A DNA stretch of 64,000 nucleotides from Brachynemurus nebulosus (lineage: Eukaryota; Arthropoda; Insecta; Neuroptera; Myrmeleontidae): the NCBI GenBank assembly GCA_035578155.1, contig JAPWDM010000017.1:3732482-3796481 (forward strand), given 5' to 3'. The notes under the pieces are model-generated. The model saw only the letters and a list, made by a program, of their open reading frames with translations, ran no database searches and was not told the DNA's origin. Position 1 is the stretch's first letter. Each line of letters opens with the position of its first letter. The position numbers were made by a program, and so were the translations under genes. Shown here piece after piece: positions 10,657-24,430 of this stretch.

Positions 10657-11950
10657 TTAATATCAGACAGACCCATTTTAATTAGTGAAATTTATAGACA
10701 AACTTGTTTTTAAATGAAACTTTTAGACATTACCAATCTATTAAAATTGGTCAAAGTCTGGCAAATTTTGTTAACTAATGTCTAAAAAAAAAAGAAAAGT
10801 AATACTCCGGAATAATTTAATAATACTCCTAACAAGTATATTGCCATGTGAGTTCTTTGAGAGTTGGCATTTTTATTACAATCAAATTTGTATGATAGAA
10901 ATGGTAGTGGAAATGGTTCTTTTCTTGGATGTAATGGAAATGTAACCAAGCAAAACACTATAGTTCGAAGTAGCCTCAAGTACATATGCATATTTTTACC
11001 GCCTAACTGATAAATTAAAGAAAAATTAAAAAATTAAACTTGGGTAAAAAAATTTTTTTGCTCATTTATGTTGTTAATTAATGCATTAAATCAGTTTTAT
11101 CAAAAATTTAATGTATAGGCTCATTTAAAAATCTATAAGTTTGTATCATAGCTCGAAAACCATAACAGCTATAAAGCTCCAGACTATAACAATCGGTTGC
11201 CCCCATCGATATCTACAATATCTACAATCTACTATGAATTATACCGTATTTCGGAAAATCTGTGACAGATGGCGGCACCTGTACCAGTGAAAATATACAT
11301 ATTACAGCATTTTGAGCCGCCATATTGCAGGACGAGTTAACTTGTCTTAAACATTTAAAGCGTTAAGAAAAAAACTGAACGTATTGTATGTACCTAATAA
11401 GTAGTTCTGAACAGTGTTTAAATTTTTAATGGAAATTTTTACCTTTTGTTTATTAATGATTAAAAACGTTTTTTTTTTTTTTTTAACAGTCCCGATTTTA
11501 CCTCTCCCGTCCCGATTTTTCTCCCATTAAATCCCGAAATATTCATTGGTAAAGTTGGCAACCCTAGACTTGTGGATGCCAATTCATTTTAATACACACA
11601 GTTTTTCATAATTTGTGGCGATGTTGATATTTTCATCATAATTTTTTCTTATTTACTAAATACAGATGTCAAAACTGAATTTAATTTGCTTTTTCTCCTT
11701 CACAGATACTCCTATCATAAGTTCCATTAGTTCCAGTAAAAATATATCTTATACATAAATAAGTTCTAAATTCGGTGACTTTCAGTCTTATTTTTCAAAG
11801 AAGAGTTCCTTGTTTTTTAGAGTCCTTAAAATGAAAATACTGTTGGGCTATAACTTCCTGTTAATAGTCATATTTTAGTTGATTTTGACCTGCAGACAAA
11901 AAAGCTGACCAAAGCAATGTCTGTTTTAAATAATACTTACCTTAAACATA
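10657..11950. other. Intergenic DNA, no feature seen
   Basis: AT-rich and non-coding; it contains a T-run near 11470. No gene or repeat boundary is supported. Confidence 0.45.
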
Positions 11951-11954
11951 CACC

Positions 11955-12146
11955 TGTACCGGCACATAATTACATAGTTTGCCGTGCATAAAATTAATTA
12001 TAAATTAATAATATTAGTATGCTGGGAGAATAATCTTGGTAACAGATAACAGAAAGAAATACATGAGTTTGGACTGACAATCGAATTATTATTTCTCTTA
12101 ATAAATATCGATAAATACGGAGTCAAACACGCACCATAATTATATA
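11955..12146 (+). repeat. 5' LTR of the Mag-lineage element
   Basis: A 192-bp direct repeat of 13838-14028, beginning TGTACCGGCAC. It contains TAATAAATA near its middle-to-end, a possible polyadenylation signal. Confidence 0.88.
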
Positions 12147-12148
12147 AT

Positions 12149-12166
12149 TGGTGACCAACGATGATT
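12149..12166 (+). promoter_or_regulatory. Primer binding site
   Basis: TGGTGACCAACGATG lies 2 nt after the 5' LTR. PBSs of LTR elements start with TGG, complementary to the CCA end of a tRNA. I do not assign the tRNA. Confidence 0.65.
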
Positions 12167-12251
12167 TGGTAATTCGTTTAAATATTTATTTATTATTAAA
12201 ATATTTATAATTATATTTTGACATATTTGTTTTCAAAAGTAAAATATAATT

Positions 12252-12986
12252 ATGCCAAAAAAGAATAATACGAAGATGACTAATGTACCAGTCACCGCAG
12301 AAAACGGTAAATTTTATTTTCGAAAAACCACCGGAATTTGAGAGAGGTGACGTAGAGCTGTGGTTGCACAAATGTGATCTTTTATTTAAATTGAAAAATA
12401 TTGTCAATGAAGACAACAAATATTTTTTAATTACTCTCGCTCTCGATGCGGAGGCTAATCAAGCTGTACGTCACATAATTACTGACGTGGCTATTGAAAA
12501 CAAATATGAAAGAAAAAGGAATGAATTACAGAATAAATATGTTATGTCAAAAATAGAAAAATTTTGTTCTTTATTTAAAACAGAAATTTTCAGAATCTGA
12601 AACCTTCAGAGATCATTAATAAAACGCAATTTTTCGCATATGACTGAATTTGGAAGATTCATTCCTTAAGCAAATATTTTTTAAACATGTACCACAAAAC
12701 ATATATATATATCTTCAAGAAAAGTTGAAATCAATGAAATTAAATTAAAAGATGAAAAACTTGAAGAATTATGTAATGAAATAAATGCCAAGAAAAATAA
12801 ATTGAAGAATTTAAAAAAGAGGCAAAATTTCCATAGAAACAGAAAGAAAAAAGGAAATTTTGACTATAAAAAAATATTTTTAATTCTAAATTCCATTCAG
12901 AAACATGTAAATATCACATAAAATATGGAGAAAATGCAAGAAAGTGCATTAAACCATGTTATTGGTACATTTTATTTAAAAATTAA
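12252..12986 (+). pseudogene. Decayed gag of a Mag-lineage Ty3/gypsy element
   Basis: Gag builds the virus-like particle. The first ATG (12252) opens a frame that stops after 29 codons. The conserved middle region, with PPEFERGDVELWLHK and then ENKYERKRNEL, lies in another frame (12283-12600), and a later piece near 12660-12730 is in a third. The C-terminal signature of this lineage survives in the original frame at 12906-12965: C-K-Y-H, nine residues, C, then KPCYW. At least two frameshifts and several stops are therefore present. The assignment rests on the order of these blocks, which is typical of Mag-like Gag. Confidence 0.75.
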
Positions 12987-13004
12987 ATAATAAATGGAAA
13001 TAAA

Positions 13005-13451
13005 TTGAATCGAAGCAATTACAAAATGACAAAATGTCATAAGGATTCAAAAACGAAGATTTTTTACAATAATTCCTTAAAAAAGAGAAATAATTCAAGG
13101 AACAATCATCATTACGTAAATAATGATAATAAAGTATTTAATTTTCAACCACGACATAACAGAATTAGTACAATTTTTGATAAAAGTTTTCATAATCGGA
13201 AAATGTATCACAAAAAGGATAAATTTTTTTCAAAACCATTTGTGAGTTATCCGAAAAATGGGAATTTTTTCAAAGAAAATATAACGACTCCGAGAATAAT
13301 GCATATTCGCAATGATAGAGTCAATTGTCATTTATTCTCCAAGTACCCTTTTAAAATAATGGAAAAGAATGAGAATTATTTTAAAATTAAATTAAATTAT
13401 AATTTGGACAAAAGTCCCAATAAAAAGCATACAGTAGCTTGCGTAAAATAA
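13005..13451 (+). pseudogene. Remnant of pol: integrase C-terminal (GPY/F-like) tail
   Basis: A 148-residue Lys/Asn-rich frame. Its last third contains YPFKIMEKNENYFKIKL followed by KKHTVACVK, matching the layout of the integrase C-terminal module in this lineage (a GPF/Y-x-I-x-E core, a strand, then a KxTVSIDRLK-type end). The first two thirds are unrecognised. No protease, RT, RNase H or integrase core lies between gag and this point, so a large internal deletion joined gag to the end of pol. Whether the frame is still translated is unknown. Confidence 0.55.
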
Positions 13452-13825
13452 TTATCATAAAGCAATGATAATAATTATTCAATTTATTTCTATTTTTCAA
13501 TGAATTCTCATAGATAAAATTAATTATTTTACTTGGATATTTTTCGGCCGTATGTTTTTATATGTTCTAGATTCGGATATTCTGAATTATAGAAGACATC
13601 CGGATTGGACAAGCAGAAAATTCAAATTATTCATAAGTGAATATACATATTATTATATATTGTAATTTTTTAATACTCTTTGTTCAACAATGACATGTAA
13701 ATATGTAGCATTGTTATACTGGAGGGTTGTTCATTCTCAAGGAACAATTTAATTTGCGTCCTGAAAATTTTTCCCTTCAGCAGGAGTTTTTTTTTTTGAA
13801 AAGTGCCAACATTTTTTCTTTCCGC

Positions 13826-13837
13826 AGGGGGGAGTAA
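13826..13837 (+). promoter_or_regulatory. Polypurine tract
   Basis: AGGGGGGAG at 13826-13834, three bases before the 3' LTR; the expected site for plus-strand priming. Confidence 0.75.
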
Positions 13838-14028
13838 TGTACCGACACATAATTACATAGTTTGCCGTGCATAAAATTAATTATAAATTAATAATATTAG
13901 TATGCTGGGAGAATAATCTTGGTAACAGATAACAGAAAAAATACATGATTTTGGACTGACAATCGGATTATTATTTCTCTTAATAAATATCGATAAATAC
14001 GGAGTCAAACACGCACCATAATTATATA
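13838..14028 (+). repeat. 3' LTR of the Mag-lineage element
   Basis: 191 bp beginning TGTACCGACAC. Compared with the 5' LTR it differs at three positions and lacks one base. Confidence 0.88.
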
Positions 14029-14032
14029 CACC

Positions 14033-16714
14033 TATTTCCCATTTAGTAGTTTTCGGATAAACCTCGTTAGTTTCACTGAAATTTTATTTTATTTAGTGAA
14101 CTTTAGATCTAAATTGATTAAATTTAATTTGTTTATCAAATTTGTGCATTTTTTATACCGAGTGTATTTTTTTTTAAATGGTATCAGAAATTTCTATTGT
14201 TTTCGCCGAATTAATTTTATTTATAAGTACTTACTCCTATCTCTGATAAGATTGTGTTATTTTGACGACAGAATGTCTACTGCTATCAGTGATAATTGTA
14301 ACTATAATATTTTTGAACACTTGAAAAACTTTTTAACTCACTTCATAACAATTGAAAATCCCAAAATTGATTTTACTGACATATCTATGTTAAAAATAAA
14401 CTTATAATTAATATAGATTAATTTCTGATAATAAGTTAATAATCGATAGCAAAATTATTCCCAGAAACTGACAGAAAAATTCTGATGAAATTTTAGTTAC
14501 TAATTAGAATTTTTATTAAAATTATTGAAATTTTCATAAAGAGACATGCGTTGACGGAATTCTGTGAATGAGATGTTTGTAAATTAAAAATAAATAAAAG
14601 AAAAAAAAATGATGAGTGTGAAGTGAACTAAAGTAAAATAAAAATTTAGATACTTAACCGTTTAACTTTTGTTTCGCCCGTATGACGTTATTCAGTCTTT
14701 GCCGTTTTTGCTGGTTCCTTAACTAGAACTCGGCAAAAAAATAAAAACAGTTGCATTTTGTTAACTCAGATTCTCTATCTAAATATATATTCATAAGAGA
14801 CAATATAATTATATTCATCTAATTTATAAATTAATAGATAATTTTTGAGAAAGTTCTTAGTAACAAATATGAAGTAATTTAAAGGGCACTGCCTACATGA
14901 TGAAGATATTTTATTTATATATATATATATATTTATGGGTATGTAAAAATGTTAGTACGCAGAGTCAAGTAGAGTTCAATAACGTATATATACTGTCGAC
15001 AGTCATTACGATAATTGACGGTGAATAATTCATTTTATTAATCTATGAGTCAAATCATACATCATGCTATTTTACGTTAAACGTTTTTCTAGTATCGATA
15101 TTATATTATATAAATCTAAATATGAAAATAAACTAGGATATAATTAACACTTTCAGTCCCAAATTATGAAAACGATATTTGAAAAATAATTTTTCTAGTT
15201 TTTCGATACATAGGTACTGTTCATTTTTAACATAAAAAATGTACTTTTATTAATTTATAATTAATTAAATAATTAATGATAAACTGTTGTTCAGGTACAG
15301 CACTAGGTCTTTACGATCTAACCTTCCTACTAAAACAACTTGTTTTTAGATATTTGAGAGACACCTATTAGCATTTACCGCTAGAAAATAAAGCTAACAT
15401 GTATGTTGTTGCAGAAAATCCATCGGTTAAGAGGGAAAAGTCGATTTTATATTTTCTATGTATTGTGTAAGTTGACGTTGTTTAAAAACAACGCTGATGC
15501 CGAAAGCTCTGATTAACTCATAAGCTCTTTTTTATAAAATTTCAAAATATACTATACCTATATTTAAATATCCTCTGGAGGGCTCTTGTAAATCACTAAT
15601 ATATAGGTACATTGAAGACCATTTATTATTTACATCCTAATGCAGTATAATCCTTATTTAATAGTAGATAATTCTAAAAATATAAACAGAGTTGTGAAAA
15701 TCATTACACTTTGGAATTTTTGAAAAGAAATTCTTTGGAATAATTATCAAAATTGATTAAATTTTAAATTTTTTTTTACATATGTATACACAAAGAAACT
15801 CGTACCTTCTATAAATCTATATAATACTATTATAGATATCATAATTTTCAAATTTGTATTCTGATAGTGACTTTAATAGTTAATAATTTAATACATAATT
15901 TATGGATTAAAAATATTCGCCATAAGAAATACATTAATAAGAATAATAAATATTTAAGCCAACAGAAAAAAGAGAAAACTACAATTAATATTGTGCCAGA
16001 CAGTAAATCAGAAATTTTTGCAAATGAAATTTTAAATATCTTGTTATTAGGTATTTTTTTTTTAAATAAAGTCGAATAATAATATTTGGTTTGTGCAGAG
16101 TGTTTTCCAGTCCTGATAACAATCTATTGATAGTTACAAAAAATAATTAAAACAGCAACAACAAATTACATATTATATAGGTACTCAAAGATATCAGAGT
16201 TACTCAAACAGTAATAATACAATATAGTTGATAATCTAAATGTTATCTATTTAGTACGTGATGTAAGAATTACTAACTGGATAGAAAACAGTTTACCTTC
16301 GGGAATAGACACACAACTAAAACTCATTTATAAGTATAACGTGATACACGCAACACATACGAAAGAGTAGATACCCGTGTGTACGGACGAAAAAGATGTC
16401 GCTAAATATATCAAATGAGTTTCTACGTACGGTATAGAAAACCCGTTAGCTGGCTGTGTTATCGGACTCCAGGGACATAAATAATACCATTTTATATTAT
16501 TAGTAATTAGTTTTTTGCCTTCGTTTTCCATTTTTCTTTTCGTTTGTCTAACGCTATAATGGACATAAATTCCTTTATACACATTTTACATTATCAAAGA
16601 GGCTTAGATAAAAATGTGTTTAAACAATACGTAATTATCTTCATATATTTGACCGTATAAGTGTAAATCTGAATGTGTCATCATCATCACAATGGAATAT
16701 GCTTAGTTGTCACA
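14033..16714. other. AT-rich intergenic DNA
   Basis: No gene is supported; short frames here are compositional. A short TA tract lies near 14918-14931 and a small perfect hairpin (CGTTGTTT/AAACAACG) near 15475. Confidence 0.5.
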
Positions 16715-17583
16715 AACGGGCGTGAATCGGCAGGAATTTAAACTTCATATCATATTTTCTTTTACGATTGCCTGCCTATTCTTTAATATATTAAAAATTT
16801 ACGCAAACACGCGGTTACTTTATTATTAAGCAGTCAAAATGTTTTTGAAGGTATATCTAATTTTTTAAATAACAAAATAAATATAAATAATAAAATTCAT
16901 GGAGACTAAATGATAAATCGGGATCAAAAGGGTGAACTGAGACGATCAGTAAGACTGACCAAAATTGAAATTGAAATGTAATATAATTTAGAATTGTATT
17001 TGTACAACCAAACTCATTCATCATTTTTTGTAGAAATAAGCGTCAGTTTTAAAGACAAGTTTATTAAGTATAGAAATGTCATATTTAATGAGTTTACAAA
17101 AGTCTCGAATAACTTGATGATCTTGAAATTGCTTTGTTTTATATTCAAATATATCCTTCATCCGTTCCCAATCACCCAATATTTATCCCTTTATACATGA
17201 TATTGTGTCCCTATTAACCCATGTAATGTCCCTACTCACCCTATTCTGTTGTAATTAACCTCCAACTTAACCCAAATATCATAACCCCATTAATGATGAA
17301 AGCATATGAAATAAATTATTTTCAGGTAAAATTTTAAGAAACAAAAATAACAATGTCTGAATACGCTCAATTTAAACTGAATTATTTTAACATATATTTT
17401 TTCCCCAACTCCATCCGTGCTTAGTTACTATTGCCACTCAAAAAATAATTTTATTCTAATATAATTTAAGCCTTTAGCCTTTTGTTATAACCTGTACTTA
17501 CGGCTTGTACTTTTACACCGTATTCATAAATAATTATGTTCCTTTAGATCCAATTCACCCTTACGTCCCGATTCACTCCCGTT
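16715..17583. mobile_element. Non-autonomous TIR element, 0.87 kb
   Basis: The ends are AACGGGCGTGAATCGG (left) and, inverted, AACGGGAGTGAATCGG (right). The right flank is TA and the left CA, consistent with a decayed TA duplication. No transposase frame is present. Words such as TCACCC and GGGTGAA recur inside both flanks. It probably belongs to the TA-target group with the other elements listed below. Confidence 0.6.
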
Positions 17584-17990
17584 TATGGTACTAACGTTTT
17601 TGATCCAAAGAGCCTTGAATGAAAAATTTCATTCACCGATGCATCATATTTTACATAAAAAATATTTATTGAAAAATTGATTTTAATATCATTTAAGAGC
17701 TCCGTGCCGTTATTGTTGTGAACGAAACTTGGATGTACGAGTTCGTAGGATCGTACACCGTACATATAATGAAATATAGAGCAGCGTTACAATAAAATGC
17801 ATGATGCATGTTGGACGTAAAAGATATCGCGTATCACTACAACGAAAATATACGTGTAAGTACCTACAAGTTTGTATATTATTTATTTATATGATATTTT
17901 GTTCAAACTCATATTTTATTATAGCTTATTATATGGGAATATATTTTATTTACAGGATGTTTTATTTCAGTCTTTTCTAATGATGTATTA

Positions 17991-19351
17991 CAGGGTGTCA
18001 ATTTGAAAACAAGACAAGCCTTATATTTTACTTTCCTTATATCTTTGGAACTGTACCAGATAACTAAAATTTGTAAGAACAGTTTCTAGAACATAATGAG
18101 AGAACCACTGTGAGTTACGACCCATATTATTCCAAACGCCCATAGCACAAAATCATAGGTACCTGATAAAACACTTCAAATTCAAAAGCTCAATCGATAG
18201 TAACTAATGCCGACAATAGAAAATACCCTGCAGATGTTTGAATTTTTGTTAAGTTTTATTCTTTAATAATTTTTGAAATGGCCGAAAAAAACTCATACTT
18301 GCCTTAAATAACATCTCAATTTTTTTGGTTTTAAGTAAAACTTTTTGATATTATCTACGCACTAAATTGGTCTATCTAATAAAACCGTTTTTTACTATGT
18401 CAGACTTAATTTTTAAAGCTCCGAAACAGTAATTTTCATAAGGTTTGAGGCAGGCCGGGCAGCCGAGGAAGAGGCAGCTTGAAGAGGAGGTCCGGAGAAA
18501 ACTAGATGTATTTATTTCACTCGTCACTTATTTTTTTAGAGAAAACTTGTTAAAAAATGTGGTTTATTCCCGGGGACCGTAATTTCTCTCCACGGCCCTG
18601 GTTTGAGGTTTTTTCGGCCATTTCAAAAATTCATAAAAAATTGAATTTAACAAAAATTTAAAGGTCAATCGGGCATTTTCTGTGCCGACATTAATTACTA
18701 TCGATTAAGCATTTTTAATTTGAGGTGATTATCGGGTATGATTTTGTGCTATGGGAACTGGGGACTATATGAGAATCTTCTGCAACAAGTCCCTAAGGCT
18801 CCAGCCACTTTAACCCTATTTTTTAAATTGTAAGATCCCATTTATCATTGGAAAATCTTTAAAAATGCTATTCATTAGTACCAAACTTAATGTTAATTTA
18901 TCGATTATTATTTGACGACTATCGAAAACAAGTTTCAGTAGGCTAGAGATTAATGGAAGTTATTTTGAGATCTGACCTAGATTAATTTCCGTCATTTTTA
19001 AGGTACCATCACAGTGTGATTTACCGAAAAACAGACAAATTTTCGCGATCTTTTTTCGAATGAACACGATGGGGGAATGTACTTAACAATACAAAAATAT
19101 TTTTTTTATTCATTTTTTATTATATTTTATAATTATTATAATTTTTTGAAAAAAGTGTCTTTAAAAAAGGGCGGAAATCGGTACACACGATTGCGGCCGC
19201 AGTTTTCATCTGAAAAAAAATATCAAATAGATTATCAATTTGTAGGTAAGCCGCTATGTACCCACCTATGGGAGCTTTTTAATTTTTTTTTTAATTATAT
19301 TTTAAAGTACCAAAGATATGGGGTCTGGTTTGTTTTCAACTTGACACCCTG
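17991..19351. mobile_element. TA-flanked TIR element with inner foldback, 1.36 kb
   Basis: The left end is CAGGGTGTCAATTTGAAAAC and the right end, inverted, CAGGGTGTCAAGTTGAAAAC; weaker similarity continues to about 50 bp. TA flanks both sides (17989-17990 and 19352-19353), as in Tc1/mariner-like insertions. Inside, 18128-18325 and 18600-18765 are inverted copies of each other and of 9450-9645, so the interior is itself a foldback. No transposase frame. Confidence 0.72.
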
Positions 19352-19353
19352 TA

Positions 19354-22059
<2,706 letters not shown>

Positions 22060-22745
22060 TTCCGGTCCGTGTTTTCAAAAATTCGTAGTTTCTTAAGCCA
22101 AAAAGATTATATAAATGAGATTTCAATTCAGTCGTAGACATCGGATAAAAATTTCTGTCTGTCTCTCTTACACTTATTAATTTTTCCTACTGTTTACTCT
22201 CAGATATACAACTTCCGGCCCATGTCGTCAGAAATTCGATTAAGGGGTAACTTCTTAAGCTAAAAAGATTATACGTGAACAAAACTTCAGCTCAATCGGA
22301 GGTATATGGTTTTCGAAACTCCAGCCAAAATTTTCCCATTTTCTTAGACATTTGGAAGTTAGTTTTATATTTCCTGCAATATGGAAATATGGAATCTCCT
22401 ATTTGTATAATTTTTTTTTAAATTTTTTGGTTTGGAAACATCGGAGATAACGAGGGGGGAACGGTACTGTTTTGAAATGATATCCCACTTGACCTTGGTA
22501 TTGCACTTTTAAATTTCAACCCCCCCATTTCTAACCTTTTTTCGAATAAAAATAAAAAAATTTCTAAAATTATTTCACTTGGAATAGATGTAGACAAATG
22601 ACATCTACCAGTGTACCAAATTTCAGTTTGCTGGTAGCAAAGATTGTTAAGAAAAAAGGCTGTGACATACGGACGAACAGACGGTCGGACATTGAAATCT
22701 CACCATAAGGGTTCCGTTTTTTATTTGTTTTACGGAACCCTAAAA
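22060..22745. repeat. Dispersed repeat ending in a GGGTTCCGT hairpin
   Basis: The right end carries a perfect 9-bp stem, GGGTTCCGT at 22709-22717 and ACGGAACCC at 22732-22740, preceded by a run of GGACGAACAGACGG type. This arrangement is familiar from many arthropod interspersed repeats. The left part holds two degenerate copies of a unit of about 145 bp beginning ACTTCCGG (22065 and 22210). Class not assigned. Confidence 0.5.
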
Positions 22746-23505
22746 AGCACTGTTTTATTTTCCGGCCACTGAGCCAACTGACCATTTTTTACATTTTTCA
22801 CGTTTCAGCTACAGTTAAACTTTTATTATCCAGTTGCATAAAAAACTTGACTTTACAAAAATACCATACTTTCATTTTGTTAATTTTGCGACATTCTCGA
22901 TCCAAATGATCAAAGTATGTCCTAAGTGCCAGTACAAAAACTGAACTATCTTTAAAGTTTAGAGGATATCGGACAAGTCATAGCTTTAATTTTAAATGAA
23001 AGTTTCCAATAATTATTTTCAAGTAGCAACATTATACATACGTATATTAATTAGTAAACTATTGATTCGTCTTATGCATAACCTTCATACCCTATAATTA
23101 CATTGATGTAACTGCATTATTAACTAACAGCAATTAAAATGGATGTCTTTTGATGTGAACGAGAATAAAAACTACTTTTTTCAAATGAACCAATATTGTT
23201 CTCAGTTCTTCCAATGAATAATTGTAGGTATATAATTAGACTATTTAAATGAAATATCTTTAACTACTCTACCAGTACATCTATAATACTATATTTGCTA
23301 GAACCCTTTGCTTTTGGTCTATTTACAGAGACCTTAGCTATTAAATAGCAGCCTAGTTAATAAAGTATTAAACAACAAACCGATAATAATAATAGGTCTA
23401 GATGCGTGCACAATAAAATGACAACATGAAAGGAATATGTATGTAAATTACATTCATTATATAAACAGATAAATATTGTATATACCAAAACAACTCATAC
23501 ATGAG

Positions 23506-23508
<3 letters not shown>
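22746..23508. other. Intergenic DNA, no feature seen
   Basis: AT-rich and non-coding, up to the (TA)n tract that hosts the errantivirus. Confidence 0.45.

Positions 23509-23584
<76 letters not shown>
23509..23584. repeat. (TA)n tract, left flank of the errantivirus
   Basis: Alternating TA directly abuts the 5' LTR. The same kind of tract continues after the 3' LTR at 28461-28586, so the provirus appears to have landed inside one microsatellite. Confidence 0.93.
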
Positions 23585-23586
<2 letters not shown>

Positions 23587-23984
23587 TTATGAACTACAAT
23601 ATAGCCATATCTTCATATTACACTAAATTCAACATTAGCATACGTGACAAACAACAAGTATAATTTCAAGTGAAAGGAAAGTCCAACTTCTGACCTATAT
23701 TCATTAAGTATATCCGCAGGACACACGACCAATGTCATTCCAGAAAGTAACAAGAAATTCAACCGTATATAAGTCACGATACAAATGGGCCAAGCAGCAG
23801 TTGCTCACCATCCGTCTTACCGAAGTCAACTACATACCAGATGGTTAACTTGAATACCGCGGCGGTGATAAAGTAAATTATTTTATTACAAATTATATTG
23901 TAAAAAATTGTATTCTTGTAAAAATTTGTATTTTGTGAAATAAAATTCTTTTTTTAAACATAAACTTCTGCCGAGTTTATATTT
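23585..23984 (+). repeat. 5' LTR of the errantivirus
   Basis: It begins AGTTATGAAC, as LTRs of this group start with AGT. A TATA box (TATATAA at 23766-23772) and a polyadenylation signal (AATAAA at 23939-23944) mark the promoter and the end of R. The last T may belong to the primer site. Confidence 0.93.
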
Positions 23985-24001
23985 GGCGCAGCCGGTAGGA
24001 T
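23984..24001 (+). promoter_or_regulatory. Primer binding site (17.6/297-like)
   Basis: TGGCGCAGCCGGTAGGAT directly follows the LTR. It is close to the primer site known from the 17.6 and 297 elements, which is assigned to a serine tRNA. Confidence 0.85.
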
Positions 24002-24182
24002 AGTGCAGGAAAATTTCGTAAACCTCCACTATCTAAGCGCTCATCGTAAAGTTAACGCGACAGTTAAACTACGAGTGTCTTTTAAGACTTTGGAGCCGAA
24101 CCTACAAACCAAACAAATAAAATATACAACTCGACTGGAACACCAACAGTGGTTTGGAGCAACATATTCCCGGACAACGACA

Positions 24183-24430
24183 TTCTCGACGGCTTATCGA
24201 GAAGTAGTGGCGATACATCAATTCACGACGGTTTATCGTGAAGAAGGTCGACTTCGCTCAGTCAACGTCTAGAACTGCACGTACGCTGGTTCAACTGGAT
24301 ATGTGGAAATCATCAGTTCTATTGTTGTAAGTCTTTACTTTCCTATATTATTGCATGATTTCCGATGCCTAAACCTTACCCCACTGCTAAAAGTATTAAA
24401 TTCCTGAAGAAAAACGACGGTTTATCGTTT
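24183..24430 (+). promoter_or_regulatory. Three hairpins with a shared CGGYTTA loop (candidate packaging signal)
   Basis: Hairpin 1: TTCTCGA 24183-24189, loop CGGCTTA, TCGAGAA to 24203. Hairpin 2: TTCACGA 24222-24228, loop CGGTTTA, TCGTGAA to 24242. Hairpin 3, inside the first gag codons: AAACGA 24412-24417, loop CGGTTTA, TCGTTT to 24430. The stems differ in sequence but stay perfectly paired, while the loop is kept. Leader and early gag is where retroviral packaging signals usually lie. The function is inferred. Confidence 0.6.
24301..24332 (+). promoter_or_regulatory. Leader mini-exon and splice donor for env
   Basis: An ATG at 24301 is followed by 26 nt to a consensus donor GTAAGT at 24327-24332. 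In unspliced RNA this is a nine-codon upstream frame whose stop lies within the donor. Joined to the acceptor at 26475 (26 + 10 nt = 12 codons before 26486), it would be in frame with env and add a start plus a hydrophobic stretch. Gypsy env is known to be made from a spliced RNA; the exact sites here are my reading. Confidence 0.6.

Larger units (their letters stand above)
11955..14028 (+). mobile_element. Non-autonomous Ty3/gypsy (Mag-lineage) LTR element, 2.07 kb
   Basis: Two direct LTRs (192 and 191 bp) flank a 1.69-kb interior. A 4-bp duplication CACC sits outside the LTRs at 11951-11954 and 14029-14032. A primer site (TGGTGACCAACG) follows the 5' LTR and a polypurine tract precedes the 3' LTR. 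The interior holds a broken gag and the last part of pol only; protease, RT, RNase H and the integrase core are absent. The LTRs differ by three substitutions and one 1-nt indel, while gag carries several frameshifts and stops, so the element probably moved after its coding capacity was lost. Confidence 0.88.

Noticed and set aside
24003..24272. An 89-codon frame in the errantivirus leader
   Set aside because: It overlaps the primer site and the hairpins, and has no protein features; treated as leader RNA.
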